Shown: positions 17,781-25,550 of the stretch, one piece after another
Numbering within the stretch: position 1 is the first letter of the stretch
Layout of the letters: each line of letters starts with the position of its first letter
Assembly: GCA_026671195.1 (NCBI GenBank)
Contig: JAPOHD010000059.1
Span: 1-57,367, forward strand
Length of the DNA stretch: 57,367 nt
Source of the DNA: Draconibacterium aestuarii
GTDB lineage: Bacteria; Bacteroidota; Bacteroidia; Bacteroidales; Prolixibacteraceae
Direction: 5' to 3'
The notes under the pieces: generated by a model
What the model saw: the letters and a program-made list of their open reading frames with translations, nothing else
What the model was told of the DNA's origin: nothing
Databases searched by the model: none
Program-made: the position numbers and the translations under genes

Positions 17781-18010
17781 TACTGAGCGAGCAATAGTAG
17801 GTAGTAAACGAGCAACTATTTTTAGTAAACGAGCAACTTTTTTTACTGTACGAGCAACATTTCATATTAAACGAGCAATGTATTTTGGCTTACGAGCAAT
17901 GCTCGTTTACTAATAGTAATTACTCGTTCTATATTTTATCTTGCTCGTTTATCTTATTTTATTACACGTAACTTATTTTTATGTACTCGTATTCAGTTTT
18001 TATTTGCTCA
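17781..18010. repeat. Phased 21-bp array: six direct then six inverted units
   Basis: The core CGAGCAA occurs at 17788, 17809, 17830, 17851, 17872 and 17893, exactly 21 bp apart. The reverse-complement core (CTCG, with variants CACG and CTCA) follows at 17902, 17923, 17944, 17965, 17986 and 18007, again exactly 21 bp apart. The whole array is symmetric about position 17899. Unit consensus is roughly TAGTAAACGAGCAAC plus a T-rich spacer of six bases. Only the cores are mirrored; the spacers are not complementary. In one frame the left half reads as repeated Arg-Ala heptads, which I treat as a by-product of the 21-bp period. No promoter or terminator is obvious inside. Confidence 0.92.
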
Positions 18011-18086
18011 CCAAGGAATTATAACACCAGGTTTCAACCAAGGCCATTGAAAGAGACCTGCACATTGCCCTGCCCAATACTAAAAA
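18011..18086. other. Short spacer between array and MITE
   Basis: Seventy-six bp of unremarkable sequence. It lacks a further 21-bp unit at the expected position 18028, which fixes the right border of the array. Confidence 0.5.
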
Positions 18087-18347
18087 CCTGAGTTCGATTT
18101 AAATTTTAAAATTCAGATTGCAATAAAAAGCTGATTAGCAAGACAAATTTTTGAGGAATAGTGAACTAGTGCGCTAAAATTTGACGAAGCACATCCGATT
18201 TTTATTCAAAGCTTTTGTAAAAACACTTATAAACAGCAATCTTCTGCGTATAAATGATTCAAAATAGCCCACTATTCTTTCGTCATTTATACTTGCACCT
18301 TACTATTTCTAAGCGTTCTGAATCTAAAATTTTACGTCGAACTCAGG
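18087..18347. mobile_element. MITE copy 2 (261 bp)
   Basis: This is nearly identical to the copy at 8725-8984 and in the same orientation, with the same CCTGAGTTCGA ends. Differences are scattered substitutions plus a small replaced patch (CTAGTGCGCTAAAA in place of CTATTATGAAGAA, near 18166-18180). The second inner hairpin is intact, while the right arm of the first has additional mismatches (GCACATCCGATTTTTAT). A target duplication is not clear; TAAA occurs on both sides if the ends are taken as AACCTGAG...CTCAGGTT. It separates the 21-bp array from the terminator of the DsbD-like gene. Confidence 0.85.
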
Positions 18348-18350
18348 TTT

Positions 18351-18385
18351 AAAAAACCGTTTGCAGCAGAACGAGCAAACGGTTT
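18351..18385 (-). terminator. Terminator of the DsbD-like gene
   Basis: On the minus strand, AAACCGTTTGC pairs with GCAAACGGTTT (11 bp) and is followed by a short T-run. It is 55 nt after the gene's stop. Confidence 0.8.
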
Positions 18386-18439
18386 CCCAATTAAATATCA
18401 GTAATGTCAGGGTAAATTCGAAAATTACCCTTCTCTCTC

Positions 18440-20371
18440 TTACAATCCCTGCTCAAGAAAAGCTTTGAACTCATCATCATCGAACGTCACTCCCATGCGG
18501 TGTTCAGTGCCGTCGGGTTCAATAATTACATGAAAAGGAATACTGTTGGTTTCGTACTTCGAAATTTGCAGGTCGAGGTTCTTTTTCCCCAAAGTCTTTT
18601 TTATTTTCCCATCAACCGGAGAAGTTACCCATTCGCTTTCTTCAAGTTTTGTTCTGTCATCGGTGTATAAACCAACAATTACATATTTCTCTTCCAACAT
18701 TTTCAGCACTTCCGGATTCATCCACACCGAGTTTTCCATTTTTTTGCAGTTGGCACAGGCATGTCCCTTAAACACAACAAACACAGGCTTCCCCTGCTCC
18801 TTTGCACACGCCAAACCCTGCTCAAAATCGAAATACCCCGGCAAACCATGCGGCAAATGCAATTTGTCGGCATATTTTGCCGGCCCGCATTCTGCCTCGG
18901 CTACGTGTGCAGAAGAAGAAGTAGCAGACGCTGTAACATAACTATTGGCACTTGGCGGCGGAATTAAGGCTGAAATCGATTTTAGCGGAGCACCCATCAA
19001 TCCGGTAAACAAATAAACCACAAACGTAAAAGTTACTATCGACAGGAACAACCTACCTACACTAACATAAGGTACATCGCTGTCGTGCGAGAATTTAATT
19101 TTACCGATAAAGTACAAACCAAGAAAAAAGAAAACTACGATCCAGATGGCAAGATAAATTTCACGATTTAAAATACCGAAACCGTAAACCTGATCGATAT
19201 TGCTTAAAAACTTTAATCCGAAGGCCAAAAGAATAAAAGCGAAAACAACTTTTATTGAATTTAACCAACCACCGGACTTTGGAAGTTTATTCAGTGCCGA
19301 CGGGAATATTGCCAGCAAGGTGAACGGGGTTGCAAAAGCCAATCCAAAAACAAACATACCAATTAATGGACGTATGCCTCCATGCTGAACGGCCTCTATA
19401 ATCAGGGCTCCAATAAATGGGCCGGTGCACGAGAATGAAACAATTACGGTGGTAAGTGCCATAAAAAAGGCCCCGATAAAACCACCTTTATCGGCTTTTG
19501 AATCGGTTTTATTAACCAAACTGTTGGGTAAAATCATTTCAAAAGCGCCAAAAAACGAAATGGCAAAAACCAGGAACAAAGTAAAAAACAGCAAATTAGG
19601 AATCCAGTGCGTACTTAAAATACTACCCACATTGGGGCCAAATATACCTACTGAAAACAATGCACCAAGTAAAGTAAAAATGGCAACTATTGATAGTCCA
19701 AAAAACATTCCTGTACGAATGGCCTTTCCCCGATTATCGCTACCCCGCATAAAAAACGAAACAGTCATCGGGATCATTGGGAAAACGCAGGGTGTTAATA
19801 TGGCAGCCAACCCGGCCAACGCCGATATTAATATAAACAGCCACAGTGTTTGTCCTTCTTTCGAACCTGATGTAGCAGAAGATTCAGATGTTTCAGTCTG
19901 CGCCTGAGTTGCAGCATCCTGGTTAAATTTAAATGAAAATTCTACTTCTTCCGGAGGAGTGCAGGTTTCATCGTTACAACTCATAAAAAGTACGTAACCT
20001 TTTATTTCTGTTGGCCCTGTCGATTTCAATTGTATTTTCTGAGTCAAAGCTGCTTTTCCTCCAAAATACCCCATATCCATCTGGAATGTTTCGTCAAAAT
20101 GAATTTCCGGAGCAGGATTCTTTTGAATTTCCCCAACCAGTTCAAATAAAGTTGAATCTTCGTATACAAAGGTTGTGGCAATCGGACCACCTTCCGGCAA
20201 ATACGTATCGTATAAATGCCATCCTTTCTCAATGCTGGCGTTAAAAATTAAATCTACCTCTTTCCCATTCTGTTTTGAATCAAATGTCCACGTAGTTGGA
20301 TTTACAATTTGAGCGCTGCCAACCAACGCTCCCGTTACAATTAAAATTAGTGTTACAAATATTTTTCTCAT
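18440..20371 (-). CDS. dsbD: DsbD-like thiol:disulfide reductase
   Basis: A 643-aa inner-membrane protein that carries electrons from cytoplasmic thioredoxin to periplasmic thiols. Order of parts: signal peptide (1-20); an N-terminal periplasmic immunoglobulin-like domain ending in the Cys pair of FMSCNDETCTPPEEV (about residue 135); a multi-helix membrane domain (about 175-475) with the redox segment ILTPCVFPMIP and partner FSCTGPFIGA; and a C-terminal thioredoxin domain with HACANCKKM (CxxC) near residue 545. All three cysteine pairs are present, so it should be functional. The LuxR-like gene lies 126 bp upstream on the same strand. Confidence 0.94.
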   Translation of the reverse strand: MRKIFVTLILIVTGALVGSAQIVNPTTWTFDSKQNGKEVDLIFNASIEKGWHLYDTYLPEGGPIATTFVYEDSTLFELVGEIQKNPAPEIHFDETFQMDMGYFGGKAALTQKIQLKSTGPTEIKGYVLFMSCNDETCTPPEEVEFSFKFNQDAATQAQTETSESSATSGSKEGQTLWLFILISALAGLAAILTPCVFPMIPMTVSFFMRGSDNRGKAIRTGMFFGLSIVAIFTLLGALFSVGIFGPNVGSILSTHWIPNLLFFTLFLVFAISFFGAFEMILPNSLVNKTDSKADKGGFIGAFFMALTTVIVSFSCTGPFIGALIIEAVQHGGIRPLIGMFVFGLAFATPFTLLAIFPSALNKLPKSGGWLNSIKVVFAFILLAFGLKFLSNIDQVYGFGILNREIYLAIWIVVFFFLGLYFIGKIKFSHDSDVPYVSVGRLFLSIVTFTFVVYLFTGLMGAPLKSISALIPPPSANSYVTASATSSSAHVAEAECGPAKYADKLHLPHGLPGYFDFEQGLACAKEQGKPVFVVFKGHACANCKKMENSVWMNPEVLKMLEEKYVIVGLYTDDRTKLEESEWVTSPVDGKIKKTLGKKNLDLQISKYETNSIPFHVIIEPDGTEHRMGVTFDDDEFKAFLEQGL

Positions 20372-20497
20372 TCTTTTCAGATTTTATAATCGACTTAAAA
20401 TTATGACAACTACAAATTTAAACTTGAAAACAAAAAAAAGGATCTTTAGTTGATAAAAAACTGTGTAATACGGGGTTGAAATTAGGACTAGACCCCC

Positions 20498-21583
20498 CTA
20501 CCCTTCTAATTTTAACCCTTTGTAATAATCGACAGCCTCTTTGCGGTTAGCCAGTTGCAACTGTTTGTAAATGCTGTTAATGTGTGTTTTTACTGTACTC
20601 AATTCCACATACAGTTCTTGCGCAATTTCTTTATTGGTTTTCCCTTCGGCTAATAACTTTAGTATTTCCTGTTCCTTTACCGTTAATTTTGAAAATGAGT
20701 TCCGGTATTTATCGTCCTCACTTTGTGCCAGTGCCTTTCTTCTTCCGGAAGATAAAAAAAGCAATACGATTACAACAATCAGAAGCAAAATAACCACACT
20801 CTGAGCAATCAGCAAATTATCTTTCCACCTGGGCTGAACACCGGGTATTTCGCAAACCAGATCGCGAAAACCAATCAGTTTTTCGAGCAGCTCGGTATAC
20901 GATTGCGTATAAAGGGCATCCGGATACTGAGCTTGTATACGTTTCTGAAAGTCAAAATAGAAGTCGCTGTTTTTTAAAAAATCGGTATCTTTTTCTTCTA
21001 AATGATAAAGCGCATATAAACCAACAAGTGAATTCTCCTGGGTGCGAACAAAAGCGCGGATATAATTTTCCAGATCCTGTGTCAGATAATTACTTTTTGC
21101 TTTTGTAATATCAGAAGTAAATTTTTGTTTGCGTTTTGCTACTTCAGTATCAAATTCGAGAATCGTATTATTATCGGGCGAACCGGTAAGTTTAAGTATT
21201 GACAAAGTGTTGTTTTCCACTTTGCCCTCAATTTCAATACTCGAATTCTTATCAAGTAAAAGATGCATATAATTTCGGTGGGTAGTGGTATTAAATTCAA
21301 CCATCGAATTGTTTCCCTTTACAAGGTAGAGTCGGTAAAACCTTAAATCTGCGGGGATACTTGAAGTTTCGATTAAAAAACTTCCGTTGGGCTGAATAAA
21401 AGTTTCGGCAATAATAAAATCGGGCGAAGCAACAAACAGATTCTCCGGAGAATTAAGCGAAGCTAAATACACAACCGGTTGCCAATCGTTTTGAAGATCA
21501 ATAGTACCCTTAATTTCCATCGCCTTTGCCGAAAAGGAAAGTAAGAATATTAAAAAACCATATTGTAATTTATTCAACTTCAT
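20498..21583 (-). CDS. Membrane-anchored LuxR-type transcriptional regulator
   Basis: A 361-aa protein with an unusual order: an apparent signal peptide (residues 1-21), an extracytoplasmic beta-rich then helical region (about 22-245), one membrane helix (about 250-270, SVVILLLIVVIVLLFL), and a cytoplasmic C-terminal LuxR helix-turn-helix (about 295-355: LTVKEQEILKLLAEGKTNKEIAQ, then VELSTVKTHINSIYKQL). This layout suggests that an outside signal is passed across the inner membrane to a DNA-binding domain, a design found in Bacteroidota. No kinase or receiver domain is present. It lies upstream of the dsbD-like gene on the same strand, so envelope or redox stress is a possible signal; this is inference. 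Confidence 0.88.
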   Translation of the reverse strand: MKLNKLQYGFLIFLLSFSAKAMEIKGTIDLQNDWQPVVYLASLNSPENLFVASPDFIIAETFIQPNGSFLIETSSIPADLRFYRLYLVKGNNSMVEFNTTTHRNYMHLLLDKNSSIEIEGKVENNTLSILKLTGSPDNNTILEFDTEVAKRKQKFTSDITKAKSNYLTQDLENYIRAFVRTQENSLVGLYALYHLEEKDTDFLKNSDFYFDFQKRIQAQYPDALYTQSYTELLEKLIGFRDLVCEIPGVQPRWKDNLLIAQSVVILLLIVVIVLLFLSSGRRKALAQSEDDKYRNSFSKLTVKEQEILKLLAEGKTNKEIAQELYVELSTVKTHINSIYKQLQLANRKEAVDYYKGLKLEG

Positions 21584-21610
21584 TTTATGCTGCTTAGCTA
21601 AGGCGAAAAT

Positions 21611-21643
21611 AAAAAAAAGCCGCTCATTTAACGAACGGCTTTT
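21611..21643 (-). terminator. Terminator of the RNase G gene
   Basis: On the minus strand AAAAGCCG pairs with CGGCTTTT and is followed by eight Ts. It begins four nt after the RNase G stop. Confidence 0.88.
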
Positions 21644-21646
21644 CTT

Positions 21647-23197
21647 TTATAAAATAATTTCTTCCAAACTCTCATCAAAAAAATGATATTCCAAATAGGA
21701 ATATGAACTGACAGCTTCCACATCTACCCACTTCAGGTATTTCAGAAACCAGTTTCTCTGGATACTTCTGAAACCTTTGGTTAAATAAGCTGCCACAAAA
21801 GGATGAACTTTTAAATGCAATTTCTTTTTGTTCAACTCTTTTAGTGCGTATTTTACTTTACCGTCTATTTCGTCGGCAAATAATACTGTAGGCACAATTT
21901 TACCTGTTCCTTTACAAGTCGGACAGCTTTCTGCTGTTTCGATATTCTCCTCGGGACGAACCCGTTGCCTGGTGATTTGCATCAGGCAAAACTTGCTTAA
22001 AGGTAAAATGTTGTGCTTGGTCCGATCGTCGGCCATAACCTCCTTCATGTGTTCATTCACTTTCTGGCGGTTAGCGGCAACGTGCATGTCGATGAAATCA
22101 ATTACAATAATTCCACCCATGTCTCTCAACCTCAATTGTCTTGCTATTTCTTTGCAGGCGGCCAAATTCACTTCCAGGGCATTTTTTTCCTGGTCGTTAC
22201 CTGCCCTTGCGCGGTTACCACTGTTAACATCTATTACATGAAACGCTTCGGTATGCTCTACAATTAAATAGGCACCATCTTTAAATGAAACTGTTTTTCC
22301 AAACGACGCTTTAATTTGTTTATCGACTCCAAAATGGTCGAATATAGGTTGGCGCCCTTTGTAATACTTAACAATTTTTCTTTTGTCAGCTTGAATACTA
22401 CCTATGTAATCGGCAATTTCTGTGCTAACCGAATGGTCGTTTACAATGATACTGTTAAAATCAGGATGATAAATGTCGCGCAGCAGTGCTGTAGTTCGGT
22501 CAATTTCGCTAATAAGTAACGAAGGTGCCTGAACCCTGCTAAGCTGATGAAAAATAGTTTCCCATTTCTCGACAAGTCTTGTGAGCTCCTGATCGAGCTC
22601 TGCAACTTTTTTTCCTTCGGCTACAGTTCTGATAATTACCCCGTATTTACGAGGTTTAATGCTTTGTACTAATTTTTTTAACCGGTTTTTTTCCTCATTG
22701 GTTCTAATTTTTTGCGACACAGATATTTTGTCGCTAAAGGGCATTAAAACCAGGTTCCGGCCTGCAATTGAAATTTCGGATGTTAAACGTGGTCCTTTTG
22801 TTGAAATGGGTTCTTTGGCAACTTGTACCAAAATTTTCTGACCTACTTTTAACAGTTCGTTTACTTTACCTTCTTTGTTAATGTCGGGTTCCGACTGAAT
22901 CCTTGAGATGGAAGAAATTTTGTTTTTACGGGACGATGCAATTCGCAAGAATTTATTCAGTGTTGCAAACTGTGGCCCCATGTCGAGGTAATGTAAAAAA
23001 GCATCTTTACTGTAACCAACGTCGATAAATGCAGCGTTTAAACTAGGCATAATCTTCTTCACTTTGCCGAGGTAAATGTCCCCAACAGCGAATTTTGCCC
23101 CGCTTCTTTCTCTACTTAGTTCAACAAGCTTTTTGTTTTCCTGTAAGGCAATAACAATTTCGGATGGAGTTACATCAATTAATAAATCGCTACTCAC
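21647..23197 (-). CDS. rng: Ribonuclease E/G family endoribonuclease
   Basis: A 516-aa endoribonuclease for rRNA maturation and mRNA decay. The N-terminal S1 domain (about residues 36-120) begins VGDIYLGKVKKIMPSLNAAF; the catalytic acidic residues lie in HVIDVNSGNR (about 320) and GIIVIDFIDMH (about 363); and the zinc-link cysteines are in ESCPTCKGTG (about 425). It lacks the long C-terminal scaffold of RNase E, so it is of the RNase G type. An insertion within the S1 region (residues ~80-115) is common in Bacteroidota. It lies downstream of the small basic peptide gene and HU on the same strand, but a 265-bp gap and hairpin separate them. Confidence 0.93.
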   Translation of the reverse strand: MSSDLLIDVTPSEIVIALQENKKLVELSRERSGAKFAVGDIYLGKVKKIMPSLNAAFIDVGYSKDAFLHYLDMGPQFATLNKFLRIASSRKNKISSISRIQSEPDINKEGKVNELLKVGQKILVQVAKEPISTKGPRLTSEISIAGRNLVLMPFSDKISVSQKIRTNEEKNRLKKLVQSIKPRKYGVIIRTVAEGKKVAELDQELTRLVEKWETIFHQLSRVQAPSLLISEIDRTTALLRDIYHPDFNSIIVNDHSVSTEIADYIGSIQADKRKIVKYYKGRQPIFDHFGVDKQIKASFGKTVSFKDGAYLIVEHTEAFHVIDVNSGNRARAGNDQEKNALEVNLAACKEIARQLRLRDMGGIIVIDFIDMHVAANRQKVNEHMKEVMADDRTKHNILPLSKFCLMQITRQRVRPEENIETAESCPTCKGTGKIVPTVLFADEIDGKVKYALKELNKKKLHLKVHPFVAAYLTKGFRSIQRNWFLKYLKWVDVEAVSSYSYLEYHFFDESLEEIIL

Positions 23198-23397
23198 AAC
23201 CTTTAGTTAATCTTTAATTTTTGTCACAGTTAAATTTTATTTTCAGAAATCTCATGAAGAATTTTTGAATTACTCATACTGAAATCAAGGTAAACAAATA
23301 CCTGCCATTTAAGATAATTTCATTAATGAAATATTAAAAAGACAATAAAATAAAATTTGAACGGTAACTTCGTTAATACTAATGTTCATAACAGATT

Positions 23398-23426
23398 AAA
23401 CCTAAAGCAACAACTGCTTTAGGTTT
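23398..23426 (-). terminator. Perfect 12-bp stem-loop after the HU/peptide pair
   Basis: AAACCTAAAGCA (23398-23409) pairs with TGCTTTAGGTTT (23415-23426) around a 5-nt loop, 36 nt after the stop of the small basic peptide gene. The T-tract is weak, but position and stem support a terminator for the HU transcript. Confidence 0.65.
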
Positions 23427-23461
23427 AATCAATATTCCTAAGATTTTATCGGTATAAAACC

Positions 23462-23554
23462 TTATTTTTTCTTCTTGTGCCTGTTCTTACGCAATCTTTT
23501 TTTGCGTTTATGAGTGGCCATCTTATGTCTCTTTCTTTTTTTTCCGCTCGGCAT
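23462..23554 (-). CDS. 30-aa highly basic peptide (MPSGKKRKRHKM...)
   Basis: This frame encodes 30 residues, of which 21 are Lys, Arg or His, beginning MPSGKKRKRHKMATHKRKKR. It starts only six nt after the HU stop on the same strand and ends before a perfect stem-loop, so it is almost certainly co-transcribed with HU. The internal Met at position 12 (MATHKRKK) could be an alternative start. Peptides of this sort occur widely in Bacteroidota, as far as I recall, and are often missed by gene callers. The composition suggests RNA or ribosome binding, as for the smallest ribosomal proteins; that is inference. Confidence 0.8.
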   Translation of the reverse strand: MPSGKKRKRHKMATHKRKKRLRKNRHKKKK

Positions 23555-23560
23555 AACTCT

Positions 23561-23845
23561 TTATTTTACTTGATTTTTAACTTGTGATACAAACGTTTTC
23601 GCTGGTTTAAACGAAGGAATATTGTGCGCTGGAATAATGATCGTAGTGTTTTTCGAAATATTTCTAGCTGTCTTTTCTGCTCTTTTTTTAACAACAAAAC
23701 TACCGAAACCTCTTAAGTAAACATTTTTACCATCTACCAATGAATCTTTTACTGTTTCCATAAAAGCTTCAACCGTTTTTTGAACAGTTACTTTCTCAAT
23801 TCCAGTTTCTTTAGAAATTTCATTTACAATATCTGCCTTAGTCAT
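23561..23845 (-). CDS. HU/IHF-family DNA-binding protein
   Basis: A 94-aa nucleoid protein that bends and compacts DNA as a dimer. It opens with the standard MTKADIVNEISKETGI helix pair, carries the family core VYLRGFGSFVVKKRAEKTARN at about residues 42-62, and has the intercalating Pro in the arm segment IIIPAHNIPSFKPAKTF. The length is typical. It has its own promoter divergent from mutY and is followed after six nt by the small basic peptide gene. Confidence 0.96.
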   Translation of the reverse strand: MTKADIVNEISKETGIEKVTVQKTVEAFMETVKDSLVDGKNVYLRGFGSFVVKKRAEKTARNISKNTTIIIPAHNIPSFKPAKTFVSQVKNQVK

Positions 23846-23895
23846 CTCTTAAATTATTTAATTTTCAATGTATTAATCGTTTTTATTCGAGTTTG

Positions 23896-23903
23896 CAAAA
23901 ATA
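23896..23903 (-). promoter_or_regulatory. -7 box of the HU transcript
   Basis: Minus-strand TATTTTTG matches TAnnTTTG, 51 nt upstream of the HU start. Confidence 0.55.
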
Positions 23904-23940
23904 AAAATATTTATAAAACCGGAAAGCATTTCAATTAAAT

Positions 23941-23948
23941 TATTTTTG
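23941..23948 (+). promoter_or_regulatory. -7 box of the mutY operon
   Basis: TATTTTTG matches TAnnTTTG, 35 nt upstream of the mutY ATG and back-to-back with the HU promoter. Confidence 0.55.
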
Positions 23949-23982
23949 TTTTTCTGTAAGATATTTAACCAGTTAGCGTAAA

Positions 23983-25032
23983 ATGGACAGTTTCATCAGC
24001 TCTTTACACCAGTGGTACCGCATAAATAAACGTGATTTGCCATGGAGAAATACACAAGATCCTTATCAAATTTGGATTTCGGAAATTATTCTCCAGCAGA
24101 CCCGAATTGCACAAGGTACAAATTATTATCTGCGTTTTATCCATACTTTCCCAACAATTGTACATTTGGCAGAGGCAAACGAAGATGAAGTTTTAAAACT
24201 ATGGCAAGGTTTGGGGTATTATTCGCGGGCCCGCAACCTGCATTCAACCGCAAAAACCATTGTTCATTCGCACGGGGCCAAATTTCCAACCAACTATACC
24301 GACCTACTAAAACTTAAGGGAATTGGTCCGTACACTGCTGCTGCCATTGCTTCAATGGCTTTTGATCTCCCCTATCCTGCTGTTGATGGAAATATTTACC
24401 GGGTGTTATCAAGATATTTCGGAATTGCTACTCCCATTGACTCTTCCGGGGGGAAAAAACAGTTTCAACAATTGGCCGAAGAATTAATAATAAATAAACC
24501 GCCAGGCATGCACAACCAGGCATTAATGGAATTTGGCGCTCTTCAGTGTGTTCCCAAATCGCCCGACTGCAGTTTATGCCCGGTTGCCGATACTTGTTTT
24601 GCTAAACTGAATCAATTAATTGAACAGCTACCTGTAAAATCGAAAAAGACCAAACAGAGCAAACGGTACTTCTACTACTATTTAATTGATGACGGTACTC
24701 ATATATATATAAATAAGCGCACATCGAATGACATTTGGAAAAATTTGCATGAACTTCCTCTTCTGGAAAGTCCGCACGAAATTTCGGATGAAGAAATTAT
24801 TCAAAAAAAAGTTCCTTATATTAATGGTACAAATTTTAATATAAAACTGGTTTCTTCGCCAAAAAAACATATATTAAGTCACCAGGTTATTCATTCGAAA
24901 TTAATATATATTGAAGTAAACACCGATGTTGATATATCTAAGCCTCTAATTCGGGTAAATAAAAAAGATATTTCTAAATTTGCTGTACCCAGATTAGTGG
25001 AACAATTTTTTGAAACGTTTAATCTGGTTTAA
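23983..25032 (+). CDS. mutY: A/G-specific adenine DNA glycosylase
   Basis: A 349-aa base-excision repair enzyme that removes adenine mispaired with 8-oxoguanine. The catalytic Glu is in WISEIILQQTRI (about residue 37), the helix-hairpin-helix is LLKLKGIGPYTAAAIASMAF (about 108-127), and the catalytic Asp is in YPAVDGNIYRV (about 138). The [4Fe-4S] cysteines fit C-x6-C-x2-C-x5-C in CVPKSPDCSLCPVADTC (about 187-203). A Nudix-like C-terminal domain recognises 8-oxoG (about 230-345). It is the first gene of a mutY-ssb-gldE-gldD run whose order is conserved in Bacteroidota. Confidence 0.97.
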   Translation: MDSFISSLHQWYRINKRDLPWRNTQDPYQIWISEIILQQTRIAQGTNYYLRFIHTFPTIVHLAEANEDEVLKLWQGLGYYSRARNLHSTAKTIVHSHGAKFPTNYTDLLKLKGIGPYTAAAIASMAFDLPYPAVDGNIYRVLSRYFGIATPIDSSGGKKQFQQLAEELIINKPPGMHNQALMEFGALQCVPKSPDCSLCPVADTCFAKLNQLIEQLPVKSKKTKQSKRYFYYYLIDDGTHIYINKRTSNDIWKNLHELPLLESPHEISDEEIIQKKVPYINGTNFNIKLVSSPKKHILSHQVIHSKLIYIEVNTDVDISKPLIRVNKKDISKFAVPRLVEQFFETFNLV

Positions 25033-25090
25033 AAAAACAAACAGGTGGATATTTTACAATTTAAATGTTAACCAAAATAAATTAAAGATT

Positions 25091-25534
25091 ATGTCAGTAA
25101 ATAAAGTTATTTTAGTAGGGAACGTAGGAAAAGATCCGGAGGTCAGACATCTTGACTCAGGCGTGGCCGTTGCAAATTTCCCTTTAGCAACTTCGGAATC
25201 GTATACTGCAAAAAACGGCGAACGTGTGACCACTACCGAATGGCACAACATTGTTTTGTGGCGAGGATTGGCTGATGTAGCTGAAAAATATGTCACCAAA
25301 GGCCGTCAACTGTATATCGAAGGCAGAATCCGTACGCGTTCGTATGACGATAAAGACGGCAACAAACGCTACATTACTGAAATTTATGGCGACAGCATGC
25401 AAATGTTAGGCACCAAGGCAGATAATCAGGGCGGAGGAACTCAAAGTTCGCAAGCAAGTCAACAAGCATCGACTCCAACATTTAACGAACCGGAAATTGA
25501 AGAACCTGCTGGCGATGATGATTTACCATTCTAA
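25091..25534 (+). CDS. ssb: Single-stranded DNA-binding protein
   Basis: A 147-aa SSB with an N-terminal OB fold (about residues 1-105; MSVNKVILVGNVGKDPEVR, then TTEWHNIVLWRGLADVAEKY), a Gln/Ser/Gly-rich linker, and the acidic tail GDDDLPF that recruits repair and replication partners. The open frame begins 27 codons earlier, overlapping mutY, but the ATG at 25091 gives the normal SSB start. It lies between mutY and gldE in a tight operon. Confidence 0.97.
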   Translation: MSVNKVILVGNVGKDPEVRHLDSGVAVANFPLATSESYTAKNGERVTTTEWHNIVLWRGLADVAEKYVTKGRQLYIEGRIRTRSYDDKDGNKRYITEIYGDSMQMLGTKADNQGGGTQSSQASQQASTPTFNEPEIEEPAGDDDLPF

Positions 25535-25550
25535 AACAAAATATTAACTA

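Noticed and set aside
17491-17913. Plus-strand frame of 140 codons with repeated Arg-Ala heptads over the 21-bp array
   Set aside because: It overlaps the real 243-aa gene in another frame and its repeats are a direct result of a 21-bp (seven-codon) period. It has no ribosome-binding site and stops just after the dyad centre.
17781-18010. CRISPR array
   Set aside because: The period is only 21 bp, the conserved core is about seven bases, spacers are six to seven bases, half of the units are inverted, and there are no cas genes.
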